Source of the DNA: Prolixibacteraceae bacterium
Lineage (GTDB): Bacteria; Bacteroidota; Bacteroidia; Bacteroidales; Prolixibacteraceae
Length of the DNA: 38,001 nucleotides
NCBI GenBank assembly: GCA_003457135.1
Contig: DMSQ01000039.1
Span: 1-38,001 of the forward strand
Reading direction: 5' to 3'
Part shown: piece after piece, positions 1 through 7,356 of the stretch
Layout: every line of letters begins with the position of its first letter
Numbering within the stretch: the stretch's first letter is position 1
Notes under the pieces: generated by a model
The model's database searches: none
Seen by the model: the letters and a program-made list of their open reading frames with translations, nothing else
What the model was told of the DNA's origin: nothing
Position numbers and translations under genes: made by a program

Positions 1-430
1 CCGACTACCCAATAATAAGTTACCGTTGAACTGCCTGCTGGACTACCTGAAGACCATGATAGATTTGCAGTGGTTTGTCCTGTTGCAGTGCCACTAACAC
101 TGACAGGTGTTCCTGGTGTGGTGCAGGATGCAGAAGTTGTAAATGCAGACGATGTTTTGTACCCCGAGCTTGTCCCATCGCAATTCGTCTTTGCATATAC
201 TCGCAGATAATATGTTGTCCCGGAAGAAAGTCCGGTTGCTGAAGCCGAGGTTCCGGTAGTAGTGCCTTGGGCGATCCCGCTACCATAAGCAACAGAAGAA
301 CTGGTACCAACCACCCAATAATAAGTTACTGCTGAACTGCCTGCCGGACTACCTGCCGACCATGACAGGTTTGCCGTGGTTTGCCCAGTTGCTGTACCTG
401 TTGCACTTACCGGTATACCAGGGGTAGTGC
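1..430 (-). repeat. In-frame 306-bp Fn3 tandem repeat
   Basis: The stretch beginning at position 7 recurs at 313 with many silent or conservative changes, a period of 306 bp or 102 codons. Each unit encodes an Fn3-like domain with the signatures TGQTTANLSW and TYYLRVYAKT. The repeat runs off the left edge, so the copy number is unknown. Confidence 0.8.
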
Positions 431-2048
431 AGGTTGGAGTTGAAGAACAATCCGGTGCAGTTGCACTTTTTGTACTTGAATTGGTACTGCCTGCAGAATT
501 AATTGCTTTAATATAATAACTGTAACTTGTGCCAGCTATTACTTTACTACCTCTGTTTTCGAATTGGGTACCGGTGAATTTTGTGCCATCGGTAGGATAA
601 TATAAAGTACCATCTCTATATATTTCATAAGATGTGGCATTTGCTGATTCTGTCCAGTTCAATCTTATTTGACTGGTTGTACCATTATAACACTCAGGAG
701 TTAAGGTAAGATTAAAACTTCCAGGGCTATTTGCGCCAGAAACTACTTGAAAACTATATGGATTTGTTCCTCCTGCAGTTGTAAAATCAAACCAATCGCC
801 ACCAGCAACTTTACCGCGCGCCCATGCACGATAATTCCCGATCGCATCTGAAGACCTCCATGCCAGCGTAGATGAGTAATTATAAGTTCCATTTGCAGAT
901 ATTGTTATAGGGCCTTTAATTACCATATCCCTAACCAAAACATTGTTTGTAGTTGTAATTGCACAAACAATGCTTTCAAAGGTAATGGATGAACCTTTGG
1001 TTTCCTTTAAGGTAAATGTTGTAGTGAAATCACTACCAGAAATTACCGATGTCGGATTAATTGAAACACCTTGAGAAACGCTGGCAAAACCAGTTGAAGA
1101 ACAATTTGGTGCTGTTGCACTTTTTGTACTTGAATTGGTACTTCCCGCAGAATTTATTGCCTTAATATAGTAACTATAACTTGTTCCAGCTATAACTTTA
1201 CTTCCTTTATTTATAAATTGCGTACCTGTTAATTTCGTTCCGTCAGTAGGAAAATATAAAGAGCCATCCCGGTAAATTTCATACGATGTGGCATTTGCTG
1301 ATTCAGTCCAGTTCAATCTAATCTGACTGGTAGTACCGTCACATTCAGGGGTTAGGGTTAAACTGAATGACCCAGGAGGTGAAGTTGTACTACTTGTCAT
1401 TTTAGTGTAGTATTGTGGATTATACCCGTTTGCTGATAATGCATCAGTTGAGTAATTCCAAGTAAACACTCTCCAAAGCCCCTGACCACCAACATTTTCA
1501 ATACCACTTCCTGCTTCAATAACATCAATGGTACCATTATTATTTATTTTTGTAACTAATCTTGTATGTTTTCCAGGCTTATTTACAAAATCACCTATTC
1601 TTAACTTATTCATTGAGTTATGGTGACCAAATAAACTATTAGTGTTTAAGTCAACTGTTGCATAATGTGTTGATAATCCATAACACCTGCTAACAAATCC
1701 AGAACAATCTACTCCAACTGAGCATCCTGGCTCAGCACCATAAGCGGTTTCCGTGTTCGAATCACCTGCAGATTTACCATTTAATAGATAACTGTCAAAA
1801 TCAGGTAGATTACTATTTCCACCCCAACAATAAGGGAAAAGGTTATTCTTTCCAACTTTAACCCAGAATGGTGTTTTAATATTTTTTCCGCCGCATGATT
1901 TATTCCAAATATTCGATGTACTTGCTGTCCAAGAATGGTTTATGTATGAATTTGAATTAGCAATTACCTGGTCACTTGTGATTTGAGCAAAAGAAATGTG
2001 AGTGAAAAACACCCCTATTACGATAAAATATATAGTTCTCATATTCAT
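1..2048 (-). CDS. Secreted NlpC/P60-type peptidase with Fn3-like repeats (3' end off window)
   Basis: The reading frame stays open from an ATG at 2048 to the left edge, about 682 codons, so the C-terminus is missing. It begins with a signal peptide (hydrophobic stretch ending HISFAQ). Residues about 60-200 look like an NlpC/P60 cysteine peptidase: FPYCWGGN, then VDCSGFVSRC with the likely nucleophile C115, then IGDFVNKPGKHTR with the likely catalytic H161. Such enzymes usually cleave cell-wall peptides. After this come an Fn3-like module (about 224-318), an Ig-like segment (320-438), a second copy of the first module (438-536), and a different Fn3 type repeated every 102 residues up to the edge. 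The first ATG overlaps the stop of the preceding gene as ATGA; a second ATG lies two codons on. A type IX sorting domain beyond the edge is possible but not visible. Family assignment is fairly sure; the substrate is unknown. Confidence 0.8.
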   Translation of the reverse strand, partial: MNMRTIYFIVIGVFFTHISFAQITSDQVIANSNSYINHSWTASTSNIWNKSCGGKNIKTPFWVKVGKNNLFPYCWGGNSNLPDFDSYLLNGKSAGDSNTETAYGAEPGCSVGVDCSGFVSRCYGLSTHYATVDLNTNSLFGHHNSMNKLRIGDFVNKPGKHTRLVTKINNNGTIDVIEAGSGIENVGGQGLWRVFTWNYSTDALSANGYNPQYYTKMTSSTTSPPGSFSLTLTPECDGTTSQIRLNWTESANATSYEIYRDGSLYFPTDGTKLTGTQFINKGSKVIAGTSYSYYIKAINSAGSTNSSTKSATAPNCSSTGFASVSQGVSINPTSVISGSDFTTTFTLKETKGSSITFESIVCAITTTNNVLVRDMVIKGPITISANGTYNYSSTLAWRSSDAIGNYRAWARGKVAGGDWFDFTTAGGTNPYSFQVVSGANSPGSFNLTLTPECYNGTTSQIRLNWTESANATSYEIYRDGTLYYPTDGTKFTGTQFENRGSKVIAGTSYSYYIKAINSAGSTNSSTKSATAPDCSSTPTCTTPGIPVSATGTATGQTTANLSWSAGSPAGSSAVTYYWVVGTSSSVAYGSGIAQGTTTGTSASATGLSSGTTYYLRVYAKTNCDGTSSGYKTSSAFTTSASCTTPGTPVSVSGTATGQTTANLSWSSGSPAGSSTVTYYWVV
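440..1375 (-). repeat. Duplicated Fn3-like module, copies 654 bp apart
   Basis: Positions about 440-724 and 1094-1375 are near-identical copies inside the NlpC/P60 gene. Both encode an Fn3-like unit with NWTESANATSYEIYRDG and GTSYSYYIKAINSAGS. The offset is 218 codons and the frame is kept. One codon differs in number (ECYNGTT against ECDGTT). An unrelated Ig-like segment lies between the copies. Confidence 0.8.
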
Positions 2049-3016
2049 CTTTTTAAATGTTCTCTTTTAATTAATAATCCATCAGGGTTTATTTCCAGAT
2101 AGTATAGAATATCGTTATGAATCCTGTAATCATTTTTTATAAAAGAATAATTCTTACGGGGAAGCTTTATCAAATCTTCCTGAAACTGTGATTTTGATGA
2201 GGAAATAACTCTTGCCATTTGAACAGGATTTACCGGATAAATCTTATCAATACAACAATAAATATCATCCGTTCCTCCTGCAATTGTAATTGACCCCAAT
2301 TCTTCTTTACTGTTGTATGAATAAATAATTCTATTGTTATTATCATTAATCACAAAAGAGAAATTTGAATTTTTTAGAACCCAAACTTCGGCATCCCTGA
2401 AAACTAAACTTTCTTTATTTTTCAATTTACCATCTTCAAAATAGCAACTTGAACCATCAGACATAAGCAAGGAAATATTATCATTGAGAACTAAAAATTT
2501 ATCAAACAAATAGGTGTTCTTATTTTCAACTATATGTTGATTAATCACCTGTTTGTCTTTAATCAAAAGGATTATATTGTTTTCACATAGTATATAAAGG
2601 ATATTGTTGTGAAAGAAAATTTCAAATGGAATATGTTCTAATTCTATTGAATCAATAAATGCTTGATTATTGAGGCTGAAAAAACGGATGATATTTTTAT
2701 CGTAACTTTCAGCAAAGGCTACAACTGAATCATTAACAATATCAAAAGCAGTAAAAGTATAATGGGTGCCTTCTATTGTTTGAATTGGAGTTATGCCTAA
2801 TTCTTTCCAACCAAGTTCAAGGGAATTACTATCAACTTTAACTGATTCATCTCTATTCAACCCATTTTGAGCGGATGTGCTTCTTACTGTATTACTTTCA
2901 TTTTTTAATTGATAATCATTAGTATCCTTGTTTTGGATTAAAGTTTTAATTACCATGCCAAGGGCAATTAAGATCAGAATAATCAATAGCAATAAAACAT
3001 ATTTTGCTCGTTTCAT
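2045..3016 (-). CDS. Membrane-anchored propeller-like protein, unknown function
   Basis: A 323-residue protein with a strongly hydrophobic N-terminal segment (about residues 6-25, rich in L and I) after a KRAK start, so a signal anchor with the rest outside the cytoplasm is likely. No cysteine follows at a lipobox position. The body has repeated short beta-strand patterns such as ILYILCENNIILLIKDKQV and SFVINDNNNRIIYSYNS, reminiscent of the six-bladed propeller proteins frequent in Bacteroidota. I do not recognise a specific family. Its TGA overlaps the ATG of the NlpC/P60 gene (ATGA at 2045-2048), so the two are almost certainly co-translated and probably act together. A role in binding, sensing or restraining the peptidase is only inference. 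Confidence 0.7.
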   Translation of the reverse strand: MKRAKYVLLLLIILILIALGMVIKTLIQNKDTNDYQLKNESNTVRSTSAQNGLNRDESVKVDSNSLELGWKELGITPIQTIEGTHYTFTAFDIVNDSVVAFAESYDKNIIRFFSLNNQAFIDSIELEHIPFEIFFHNNILYILCENNIILLIKDKQVINQHIVENKNTYLFDKFLVLNDNISLLMSDGSSCYFEDGKLKNKESLVFRDAEVWVLKNSNFSFVINDNNNRIIYSYNSKEELGSITIAGGTDDIYCCIDKIYPVNPVQMARVISSSKSQFQEDLIKLPRKNYSFIKNDYRIHNDILYYLEINPDGLLIKREHLKR

Positions 3017-3469
3017 AGATGTATTTTTTAAATATATTTTTTCAGTTATGGCTTACGGGTGAAAAATTGCTGGTTATTAGCACTTATGTGAGTTTGATTA
3101 CTTTTTTCTTGGAGACGGAGAAAATCCATACAAAACGTATAATAGGTAGGTTTTTTATTCATTTTTCAGGCTTATTAGTTAGGTAAGTTTTTCAATATGA
3201 ATGGATTTCATTAAAATTAAATCATTTTTATGAAATAATCACTATAAATGTTGAATTTTTTTCAAACAAAAATTGATAGATGCCATTAAGTGCAAAAGGA
3301 GTGTGATTTACTGCTGTACCGACTCATAAATACCTTGCTCTTCGGAATATGATGAAATGCTGACAGAAGCTGGTGCAGTCCCGATAGCTATCAGGCATGC
3401 AATCGGCATTTTAAAGCTTTGGATTTGCTATCCAGCCGGCCAGCATCAGATTCTAAAATTCATAACTTT
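3017..3469. other. AT-rich intergenic region, no gene seen
   Basis: No convincing coding region is visible here. A near-perfect 16-bp palindrome centred on GATAGCTATC lies at 3380-3395. The half next to 3470 is less AT-rich and resembles decayed mobile DNA leading into the transposase relic. The region must also hold the promoter for the minus-strand operon starting at 3016; TATATTTA (minus strand, 3029-3036) is a weak candidate for its -7 box. Confidence 0.4.
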
Positions 3470-3598
3470 ATGTCTATGGGAATTCGCAATAAAATAATAC
3501 AAGGGTATGCCTATTATCTTACGCTAACAGTAGAGGAATGGATTGATATTTTTTCGCGGCCGGTTTACAAACACATCATTGTTGATTCACGCAATTAA
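3470..3598 (+). pseudogene. REP-associated (Y1-type) transposase relic
   Basis: A 42-codon frame from ATG at 3470 to TAA at 3596. It reads like the N-terminus of the Bacteroidota REP-associated tyrosine transposases (COG1943): YAYYLTLTVEEWIDIFSRPV then YKHIIVDS. It stops where the intact family continues with KYCQ and the HxH metal motif. The full protein is roughly 180 residues, so the catalytic part (HxH and the nucleophilic Tyr) is gone. Sequence after 3592 is unrelated and leads directly into the end of hicA. This is therefore a truncated remnant rather than a working gene. Assignment rests on recognising the N-terminal motif only. Confidence 0.65.
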
Positions 3599-3619
3599 TG
3601 TACTGTTTGCACACTGCCT

Positions 3620-3805
3620 TTATACTGTGGGGATATCCAATTGTTTGCAGATGTTTTTACACAAGCGGTTGTCAATTTCTTTATGCCTTACGACGGCTGA
3701 TTGCTTCAAATTTGCCTTGTTTACCCAAATCGAATGATTACTTCCTTCGCGCAATAGCTTACAGCCATGTTTGATCAGGTGCTTTTCAAAATCTTTCAGT
3801 TTCAT
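3620..3805 (-). CDS. hicA: HicA-family mRNA interferase toxin
   Basis: A 61-residue protein with the HicA/YcfA double-stranded-RNA-binding-like fold signature: N-terminal MKLKDFEKHLIKHG, the catalytic histidine in REGSNHSIW (H24), and the typical tail VVRHKEIDNRLCKNICKQL. HicA toxins cleave mRNA and tmRNA independently of the ribosome. It is the second gene of the pair; its ATG overlaps the hicB stop as ATGA (3802-3805), so it is translationally coupled to the antitoxin. Length is normal for the family and no inactivating change is seen. The gene ends about 20 bp from the transposase relic. Confidence 0.88.
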   Translation of the reverse strand: MKLKDFEKHLIKHGCKLLREGSNHSIWVNKANLKQSAVVRHKEIDNRLCKNICKQLDIPTV

Positions 3806-4029
3806 TGCGAAAAAATCAATCTCCGTTTTACAATTTTCCGCTTCGAATAATTTTTTTCGACCTGTTCTTTTTGTACTTCCAGAAAAAGTGTCAGGGCATC
3901 TTTCAGGTTTTCCTTCAATTCGTCAAGGGTTTCGCCCTGTGACATAACCGGCGGATATTCTTGTATTTGACCGACATAAAAACCATTTTCGCCCTTTTCT
4001 ACCAGTATGGTCAAGTCCATCTTTTTCAT
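3802..4029 (-). CDS. hicB: HicB-family antitoxin (short form)
   Basis: A 75-residue protein with the HicB partial RNase H-like fold: LTILVEKGENGFYVGQIQEY, then PPVMSQGETLDELKENLKDAL, and a basic tail YSKRKIVKRRL. It should bind and block HicA. Longer HicB proteins carry a C-terminal HTH or ribbon-helix-helix for autorepression; none is visible here, as is common among short HicBs. Gene order is antitoxin first. A second methionine (fourth codon) is an alternative start. A small inverted repeat, CAACA-N2-TGTTG at 4063-4074, lies upstream and could be an operator, but this is weak. Confidence 0.87.
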   Translation of the reverse strand: MKKMDLTILVEKGENGFYVGQIQEYPPVMSQGETLDELKENLKDALTLFLEVQKEQVEKNYSKRKIVKRRLIFSQ

Positions 4030-4154
4030 CTAACCCTGTTTTAAATTAGTAGTGTAAATATACAACATCTGTTGAGTATAGTGAACGAAATGGTTAAAGT
4101 AAAATTGTAAAAATAAATGTTGATCTTACTCCGAAAAGTCAAAAAATTAAAAAT

Positions 4155-4246
4155 GCCACTAAGACACCAAAACACTAAGTTGCACAAAGTATTGAATATC
4201 TGTAATTATTCTTAGTGAATCCTTCGTGACTTTGTGACTTCGTGGC
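4155..4246. repeat. Imperfect inverted-repeat element (MITE-like)
   Basis: The left arm starts GCCACTAAGACAC at 4155 and the right arm ends GACTTCGTGGC at 4246; the right arm reverse-complemented (GCCACGAAGTCAC) matches the left with scattered mismatches over about 35 bp. Both arms are built from short units of the type CACNAAG. Elements of this composition are dispersed in many environmental genomes. It has no coding capacity and may fold into a long hairpin. Confidence 0.6.
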
Positions 4247-4360
4247 AGAAAAAGACTTATCGGAGTGGGCTCAAATGTTGTAATAGGGTCAGATGGTGCC
4301 CAAAAACTTTCTGATGATCGAAATTGAACCAGTGAAATAGAATGTGTTTTACCGGCTATA

Positions 4361-4396
4361 AAAAGAGTGTTTCCGGAAGGGGACACTCTTTTTTTT
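4361..4396 (+). terminator. Intrinsic terminator with no gene upstream
   Basis: Arms AAAAGAGTGT (4361-4370) and ACACTCTTTT (4383-4392) pair around a 12-nt loop and run into further T residues. No plus-strand gene precedes it. It sits just before the SulP promoter and start, which argues that the SulP start lies downstream of it. Confidence 0.75.
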
Positions 4397-4399
4397 GGA

Positions 4400-4407
4400 T
4401 ACCTTTG
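4400..4407 (+). promoter_or_regulatory. Bacteroidota -7 box for SulP gene
   Basis: TACCTTTG fits the TAnnTTTG consensus of the primary sigma factor in this phylum. Transcription would begin near 4412, leaving a short leader before the ATG at 4423. No clear -33 TTTG is seen. Confidence 0.35.
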
Positions 4408-4422
4408 CAGCTTCAAAATTTG

Positions 4423-6072
4423 ATGGGAATGGAACCAATCTTTCTACCGAAAACATGGAGCCTTTTCAAAAAAAGCCTCTTATTTAAAAACTTATCAAAC
4501 GACATCTTTGCCGGAATAATTGTTGGAATAGTTGCCCTTCCCCTGGCTATTGCGTTTGCCGTGGCTTCCGGTGTTTCTCCTGAAAAAGGAATAATCACGG
4601 CAGTGGTAGCGGGTTTTCTGATTGCAGTACTGGGAGGCAGTCGGGTCCAGATTGGCGGCCCAACCGGCGCTTTTATTATCATTGTTTATGGTATTTTGCA
4701 AAAATATGGCTTCGACGGATTAATGATTTCGACCATATTGGCTGGCTTTATGCTGATGGCTTTTGGTTTTCTTCGTTTGGGATCAATCCTGAAATTCTTT
4801 CCTCACCCTTTAATTGTGGGGTTCACCAGTGGTATAGCGCTGGTCATTTTTTCGACGCAGATTAAAGACGCAATGGGCTTGCCAATTGACAAACTTCCGG
4901 CTGAATTTATTGCAAAGTGGGAAGTTTACTTTCAGCAATTACAGAACTATGATCAGTCAGCAGTCCTCATCGCAATCGGAACCATTCTGATCACGGTTTT
5001 CTCCGGAAGGTTAATCCCTAAAATTCCGGGATCATTTATTGCGATTGTTGTTATGACCTTCATTGTCTCGATTTTTGGACTTGAGGTTAGCACAATCCAA
5101 AGTGTTTTTGGAGCAATCCCGAATAGTTTTCAATTGACATTTCCTGCGATACGCTTCGACGAGCTTGGCCAATATATGCAACCTGCGCTTACCATTGCCT
5201 TGCTGGGTGCAATCGAGTCATTGCTTTCGGCAGTCGTCGCCGATGGGATGATCAGCAGCAACCACCGTTCGAATACTGAACTAATCGCCCAGGGAATTGC
5301 CAATGTGGTAACCCCGTTTTTCGGCGGAATTCCGGCTACCGGAGCCATTGCCCGTACCGCAACCAATGTCAGGAACAACGGGCGTACTCCTATTTCAGGA
5401 ATTATACATGCCATAACGCTTTTGCTTATCATGCTGTTTTTCGGCAAATGGGCCATTCTGATTCCAATGCCTTGTCTGGCCGGAATCCTGATTGTAGTGG
5501 CCTGGAACATGAGCGAGATGAAGTCATTCTTTTCGATTCTGAAAGGTCACAAATACGATATATTTATACTCCTCACTACTTTCATTCTGACTGTTTTTGT
5601 GGATTTGACTGTTGCTATCGAGGTTGGGGTAGTACTTTCATCCTTATTGTTTATGCAGCGGATGTCGAGCCTTAGCAAGGTAATCCCGATTGATTCCGAA
5701 TCGGATACACTGGAAAATTATGCTGATATTCCGAAGGGAGTCGAAATATTCGAAATCAGCGGCCCATTCTTTTTTGCAGCCGCCCGTCGGTACGAAGAAA
5801 CCCTGAAGGAAATAAGCCACACTTCGAAAGTGGTGATTATCCGGATGAGGCATGTTCCGTTTATTGATGGAACCGGCTTGCGCAACCTTAAACAAACCCT
5901 CAAAGATCTGAAGTCGAGAAAAATACAAATTATTCTTTCAGGAGTTCAACCCGAAGTTTTGGAGCAACTTGAAAAAGGCGGAATCAGCGAGTTGATCGGA
6001 TCAGAAAATATCACTTCCAGTTTTGATCTGGCGCTAATCCGTATGGAAATGATTATGAAGAAACTAATGTAA
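4423..6072 (+). CDS. SulP-family anion transporter with STAS domain
   Basis: A 549-residue SLC26/SulP permease. The N-terminal transport domain shows the family signatures NDIFAGIIVGIVALPLAIAF, a GGPTGAF element and ESLLSAVVADG, with 10-14 membrane helices to about residue 420. The last 110 residues form a cytoplasmic STAS domain with GVEIFEISGPFFFAAA and VIIRMRHVPFIDGTG. Such proteins import sulfate, bicarbonate or other anions, often coupled to Na+ or H+; the substrate cannot be told from sequence. The frame is open upstream to an ATG at 4342, but that would place the start inside a terminator, so ATG 4423 (or 4429) is preferred. It appears to be transcribed alone. With a sodium-pumping Nqr in the same window, Na+-coupled bicarbonate uptake is possible but speculative. 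Confidence 0.9.
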   Translation: MGMEPIFLPKTWSLFKKSLLFKNLSNDIFAGIIVGIVALPLAIAFAVASGVSPEKGIITAVVAGFLIAVLGGSRVQIGGPTGAFIIIVYGILQKYGFDGLMISTILAGFMLMAFGFLRLGSILKFFPHPLIVGFTSGIALVIFSTQIKDAMGLPIDKLPAEFIAKWEVYFQQLQNYDQSAVLIAIGTILITVFSGRLIPKIPGSFIAIVVMTFIVSIFGLEVSTIQSVFGAIPNSFQLTFPAIRFDELGQYMQPALTIALLGAIESLLSAVVADGMISSNHRSNTELIAQGIANVVTPFFGGIPATGAIARTATNVRNNGRTPISGIIHAITLLLIMLFFGKWAILIPMPCLAGILIVVAWNMSEMKSFFSILKGHKYDIFILLTTFILTVFVDLTVAIEVGVVLSSLLFMQRMSSLSKVIPIDSESDTLENYADIPKGVEIFEISGPFFFAAARRYEETLKEISHTSKVVIIRMRHVPFIDGTGLRNLKQTLKDLKSRKIQIILSGVQPEVLEQLEKGGISELIGSENITSSFDLALIRMEMIMKKLM

Positions 6073-6148
6073 ATTTCTTAGGGCACTTTCAGTTAAACTT
6101 TTATTTGAATTAATCCAAAGCTTTCAATGTTCTTAAATAGAAATAAGC

Positions 6149-6156
6149 TATTTTTG
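6149..6156 (+). promoter_or_regulatory. -7 box TATTTTTG just before HEPN gene
   Basis: TATTTTTG matches TAnnTTTG and ends five bases before the ATG at 6162, so a transcript would start at or almost at the start codon. This hints at a leaderless mRNA. A matching -33 element is not clear. Confidence 0.4.
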
Positions 6157-6161
6157 AATTG

Positions 6162-6557
6162 ATGAAAACAAAATCTGAACATATTTCTTTCTGGGTAGAG
6201 CAATCAATTGATGATTGGAAAGCTGTTCATACACTTTTTAATGGAAAGAACTATTTACAATCATTGTTCTTTGCGCATTTAGTTGTCGAAAAGTTGTGTA
6301 AATCAGTTTGGATTAAATACAATACGGAAAATGTGCCTCCCCGAACACACAATTTAGTATTCTTGCTATCTTCAACGCCAATAAAATTAGCTGAAGAAAA
6401 AAGTGAATTCCTGCTTACATTAAACAGATTTCAATTGGAAGGACGATATCCCGATTATTTGACAAAAATCCAAAATATATGTACAGAAGAATTTGCCAGT
6501 TCAATTATTAATTCAACCAATGAGCTAAGAATATGGTTACTAGAGAACTTGCAATAA
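6162..6557 (+). CDS. HEPN-domain protein of a HEPN/MNT pair
   Basis: A 131-residue, mostly helical protein of the HEPN family (PF05168-like): FWVEQSIDDWKAVHTLFNGK, LFFAHLVVEKLCKSVWI, PPRTHNLVFLL and LEGRYPDY are typical of this branch. HEPN proteins next to minimal nucleotidyltransferases usually act as RNase toxins or as targets of the nucleotidyltransferase. The canonical RX4-6H RNase motif is not found: no Arg is followed by His at the right spacing. I start at ATG 6162; a TTG one codon earlier is also in frame but less likely. It overlaps the next gene by 25 bp. Toxin activity is therefore uncertain. Confidence 0.8.
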   Translation: MKTKSEHISFWVEQSIDDWKAVHTLFNGKNYLQSLFFAHLVVEKLCKSVWIKYNTENVPPRTHNLVFLLSSTPIKLAEEKSEFLLTLNRFQLEGRYPDYLTKIQNICTEEFASSIINSTNELRIWLLENLQ

Positions 6558-6844
6558 GCACAGCTAAATCTTTTGTTCACGACTGTAACCTGAACGGATT
6601 GAGCTTTTACAAAGTATTTATCTTTGGTTCAGTTGCAAAGAATATGATGCACGAATGGTCTGATATTGATCTGGTATTGGTTTCAGATCAGTTTGGTGAA
6701 AATATTTTCGATAATTTAAAACTATACTCCAAAATCAACATCAAGTATCCAACGATTGAAACACACCCATATCCGACTAATTATTTCAAAACAGGAGATG
6801 ACTTTATTAATGAAATTATAAAAGAAAGTATAGAGATTGACTAA
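6533..6844 (+). CDS. Minimal nucleotidyltransferase (MNT)
   Basis: A 103-residue polymerase-beta-type nucleotidyltransferase with VFIFGSVAKNMM followed by HEWSDIDLVLVS, the GS-x(10)-S-D-x-D signature holding the two metal-binding aspartates. In type VII toxin-antitoxin pairs (for example HepT/MntA) such proteins modify the HEPN partner with AMP. It starts 25 bp inside the HEPN gene, which implies coupled translation. Its TAA overlaps the stop of the convergent HsdR_N gene: the four bases 6841-6844 serve both stops. The motif has AKN where many relatives have ARG, but the catalytic residues are kept. Confidence 0.85.
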   Translation: MVTRELAISTAKSFVHDCNLNGLSFYKVFIFGSVAKNMMHEWSDIDLVLVSDQFGENIFDNLKLYSKINIKYPTIETHPYPTNYFKTGDDFINEIIKESIEID

Positions 6845-7296
6845 GTCAGGATTGTTGAAAAATCGGGTATCTCCGGGGAAAAAGTATATGAGTTATCAAC
6901 GTAGCTGATCCGGCAGCAAAAATGTTCCATCCCGTTGCTGACAATCAGAAATTTCACTTTCAACTGCATGTTGTACCTCACAATCTGGTCGAATGACTGC
7001 TGGCTAATTTTTACTTCAGGAGCTTTAAATTCAGCTACCAAAACCGGATTTCCTGACCGATCAAATAATATCATATCAGCGCGTTGCGGATTGTTGTTCA
7101 CTTTTACCCCGGCTTCGATGGCAATTAATGATACCGGATAGTTTTTCTCCTGAACCAGAAACTGCACAAAATTCTGACGTACCCATTCTTCCGGGGTAAG
7201 CCGTACAAATTTTTTTCGGAGCGAATCAAAAATCAAGGATTTTTCTTCTTTGTTTTTGATTCTGAAAGAATATTCTGGCAAATTCAATTTTTGCAT
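6841..7296 (-). CDS. Stand-alone HsdR_N-type PD-(D/E)XK protein
   Basis: A 151-residue protein matching the type I restriction enzyme R-subunit N-terminal family (HSDR_N, PF13588), but with no helicase or methylase partner. The PD-(D/E)XK nuclease residues are visible: D74 in QRADMILFD, E89 and K91 in VLVAEFKAP, and Q104 in SFDQIVRYN. Small stand-alone copies are widely conserved in Bacteroidota and often sit close to holA, as here (about 1 kb away). That conservation suggests a housekeeping role in DNA or RNA processing rather than restriction; the true function is not known. Start ATG 7296. Confidence 0.85.
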   Translation of the reverse strand: MQKLNLPEYSFRIKNKEEKSLIFDSLRKKFVRLTPEEWVRQNFVQFLVQEKNYPVSLIAIEAGVKVNNNPQRADMILFDRSGNPVLVAEFKAPEVKISQQSFDQIVRYNMQLKVKFLIVSNGMEHFCCRISYVDNSYTFSPEIPDFSTILT

Positions 7297-7356
7297 GATG
7301 AAGCCAACAAAGTTTGTATTTTTGTCTGAAATAATAGTATCAAAAGTAACAATAAA

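Noticed and set aside
3543..3737. 64-codon plus-strand frame over the hicA end
   Set aside because: It lies antisense to hicA and the transposase relic and has no recognisable features.
4159..4416. 85-codon minus-strand frame upstream of hicB
   Set aside because: It runs through the inverted-repeat element and the terminator; the composition is not protein-like.
4342..4422. Longer N-terminus for the SulP transporter
   Set aside because: It would place coding sequence across an intrinsic terminator and the likely promoter; the extra residues do not match the family.
6841..7296. Part of a type I restriction system
   Set aside because: Only the HsdR N-terminal domain is present, at full stand-alone length, with no hsdM, hsdS or helicase nearby.
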